6,428 nt of DNA, taken from positions 1 through 6,428 of the forward strand of contig CALIGP010000064.1 of the NCBI GenBank assembly GCA_938021455.1, read 5' to 3'. Under the pieces are notes generated by a model that was given only the letters and a program-made list of their open reading frames with translations, did no database searches and was not told the origin of the DNA. Below, piece by piece: positions 5,951 to 6,428 of this stretch. Origin of the DNA: an uncultured Lewinella sp. (GTDB taxonomy: Bacteria > Bacteroidota > Bacteroidia > Chitinophagales > Saprospiraceae). Made by a program: the position numbers and the translations under genes. Position 1 is the first letter of the stretch, and each line of letters starts with the position of its first letter.

Positions 5951-6023
5951 CGCAGAGTGGAGCAGTGGTCAGCTCGGGAGTCTCATAATCTCCAGATCGT
6001 CGGTTCGAATCCGATCTCTGCTA
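5951..6023 (+). tRNA. tRNA with CAT anticodon (Met, initiator-like; Ile2 not excluded)
   Basis: A 73-nt cloverleaf. The acceptor is CGCAGAG/CTCTGCT with positions 2-7 paired and 1-72 a C-T mismatch. U8 and G9 are present. The D stem GAGC/GCTC gives A11-T24. The anticodon stem GGAGT/TCTCC surrounds CTCATAA, with CAT at 5984-5986. The T stem GTCGG/CCGAT surrounds TTCGAAT. The discriminator is A6023, and no CCA is encoded. The unpaired first position and the purine-11/pyrimidine-24 pair are initiator hallmarks. The three consecutive G-C pairs of initiator anticodon stems (29-31/39-41) are missing: they are A-T, G-C and a T-T mismatch. The C-rich, almost purine-free stretch at 5921-5950 lies directly upstream. 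Confidence 0.88.
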
Positions 6024-6114
6024 CAAAACAAATCCAATGTATAATTCAATCTTACATCTTCCGGTTCTTTCCACTACTTTCGAGCGGTGCTAATTGGGTA
6101 TTTAATTACCCCAG

Positions 6115-6150
6115 ACGCCCCGCTTAGATTGGTCTAAGTGGGGCGTTTTA
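6115..6150 (+). terminator. Strong intrinsic terminator between the CAT and TGG tRNA genes
   Basis: A 14-bp stem (6115-6128 with 6133-6146, one G-T pair) with the tetraloop TTGG is followed by TTTTA, overlapping the stem base. The GC-rich lower half and T tract fit rho-independent termination on the plus strand only. It ends 5 nt before the next tRNA begins. A smaller hairpin, GGGTA/TACCC (6096-6111), sits just ahead of it. Confidence 0.8.
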
Positions 6151-6155
6151 CATTC

Positions 6156-6229
6156 AGGGGAGTCCTCTAATTGGCTAAGAGGCTGCGTTTGGAGCGCAGG
6201 AAATACAGGTTCGAGTCCTGTTTCCCCTA
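6156..6229 (+). tRNA. tRNA-Pro (anticodon TGG), with unusual identity bases
   Basis: A 74-nt cloverleaf. The acceptor is AGGGGAG/TTCCCCT (last pair G-T). U8 and C9 are followed by a CTCT/AGAG D stem and an AATTGGCTA loop. The anticodon stem CTGCG/CGCAG surrounds TTTGGAG, giving anticodon TGG at 6190-6192. The T stem ACAGG/CCTGT surrounds TTCGAGT. The discriminator is A6229, and no CCA is encoded. The variable loop is short (5 nt), which excludes Ser or Leu. Position 37 is A, where proline tRNAs normally have G, and the first pair is A-T rather than the C-G typical of bacterial tRNA-Pro. The fold is sound; the isotype rests on the anticodon alone. Confidence 0.82.
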
Positions 6230-6329
6230 CTCAAATAATTTAACCATGATTTTTAATACGTCGCATTTACGGAGTTGTTCGCTCTGCCCATCCGGGCGGT
6301 GGATTCCTTAGTGCGTGTAAACGTTACTT

Positions 6330-6376
6330 CAGAAAGCCCCGTCAGGATTATACCCTGGCGGGGCTTTCTGTTTTAT
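6330..6376 (+). terminator. Strong intrinsic terminator downstream of tRNA-Pro
   Basis: A 17-bp stem (6330-6346 with 6354-6370, one T-G pair) with a 7-nt loop is followed by TTTTATA. It contains the CCCCG/CGGGG core and an A/T-rich outer end typical of rho-independent terminators. It lies 100 nt after tRNA-Pro. That gap also holds a 6-bp hairpin CTGCCC/GGGCGG (6284-6299) and nothing else I can name. Confidence 0.85.
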
Positions 6377-6379
6377 ATC

Positions 6380-6428
6380 AAGTGTGAGAGGGATATTGGT
6401 TTGCCCTGCCAGATTGTGACTCTGGTGT
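6380..6428 (+). tRNA. Probable tRNA-His (anticodon GTG), 5' half, cut by the window edge
   Basis: CCAGA and TCTGG (6409-6413, 6421-6425) form a perfect 5-bp anticodon stem around TTGTGAC, giving anticodon GTG at 6416-6418 with T33 and A37. One base upstream, AGGG and CCCT (6389-6392, 6404-6407) form a D stem with TTGG in an 11-nt loop. This placement fits a tRNA. The 3' half lies outside the window, so the acceptor stem cannot be checked. The base at position 8 would be A rather than the near-universal T, so the exact 5' end is uncertain. Confidence 0.6.

Noticed and set aside
5862..6044. 60-codon plus-strand open frame
   Set aside because: It runs straight through the CAT tRNA and a C-rich tract, and its protein looks random.

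Overview
The window looks like chromosomal DNA of a member of the Bacteroidota. The reasons are A-rich, Shine-Dalgarno-poor leaders before most starts, tRNA genes without an encoded CCA, short lipoprotein signal peptides, and protein sequences resembling that phylum. This is inference from style; the genus cannot be read from the sequence. No CRISPR array, prophage, transposase or complete mobile element is visible, and I do not see a clear candidate for a wholly new multi-gene system.

Region 1 (1-206) has no convincing gene. It holds a long imperfect inverted repeat whose two 73-nt arms are diverged relatives of each other, just beyond the end of the first operon.

Region 2 (207-3259) is a minus-strand operon of four small redox enzymes. 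In transcription order they are a luciferase-like flavin monooxygenase (LLM), a short-chain dehydrogenase/reductase (SDR), an ABM/YgiN-type monooxygenase, and an NfsB-type nitroreductase. It is divergent from an AraC-family regulator gene (3260-4147). The shared intergenic region carries TTTTA/TAAT half-sites arranged as a 20-bp-spaced direct repeat and a dyad. A local reading is that AraC controls a module handling quinones, nitro compounds or other electrophiles; the inducer is unknown.

Region 3 (4148-5063) holds a GC-rich gene for a lipid-anchored methionine sulfoxide reductase B that lacks the usual resolving cysteine. A folded intergenic repeat built from GTAG words every 7-8 bp follows it.

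Region 4 (5064-6428) is a series of separated tRNA genes: Arg(CCT), a CAT-anticodon tRNA, a TGG-anticodon (Pro) tRNA, and what looks like the 5' half of a His(GTG) tRNA cut by the window edge. Between the first two sits an AT-rich gene for an unrecognised lipoprotein. Intrinsic terminator hairpins separate the later tRNAs. Two of the tRNAs have unusual identity elements and are the most worthwhile items for a second look, with the inverted repeat at 23-190 and the AraC-side operator.
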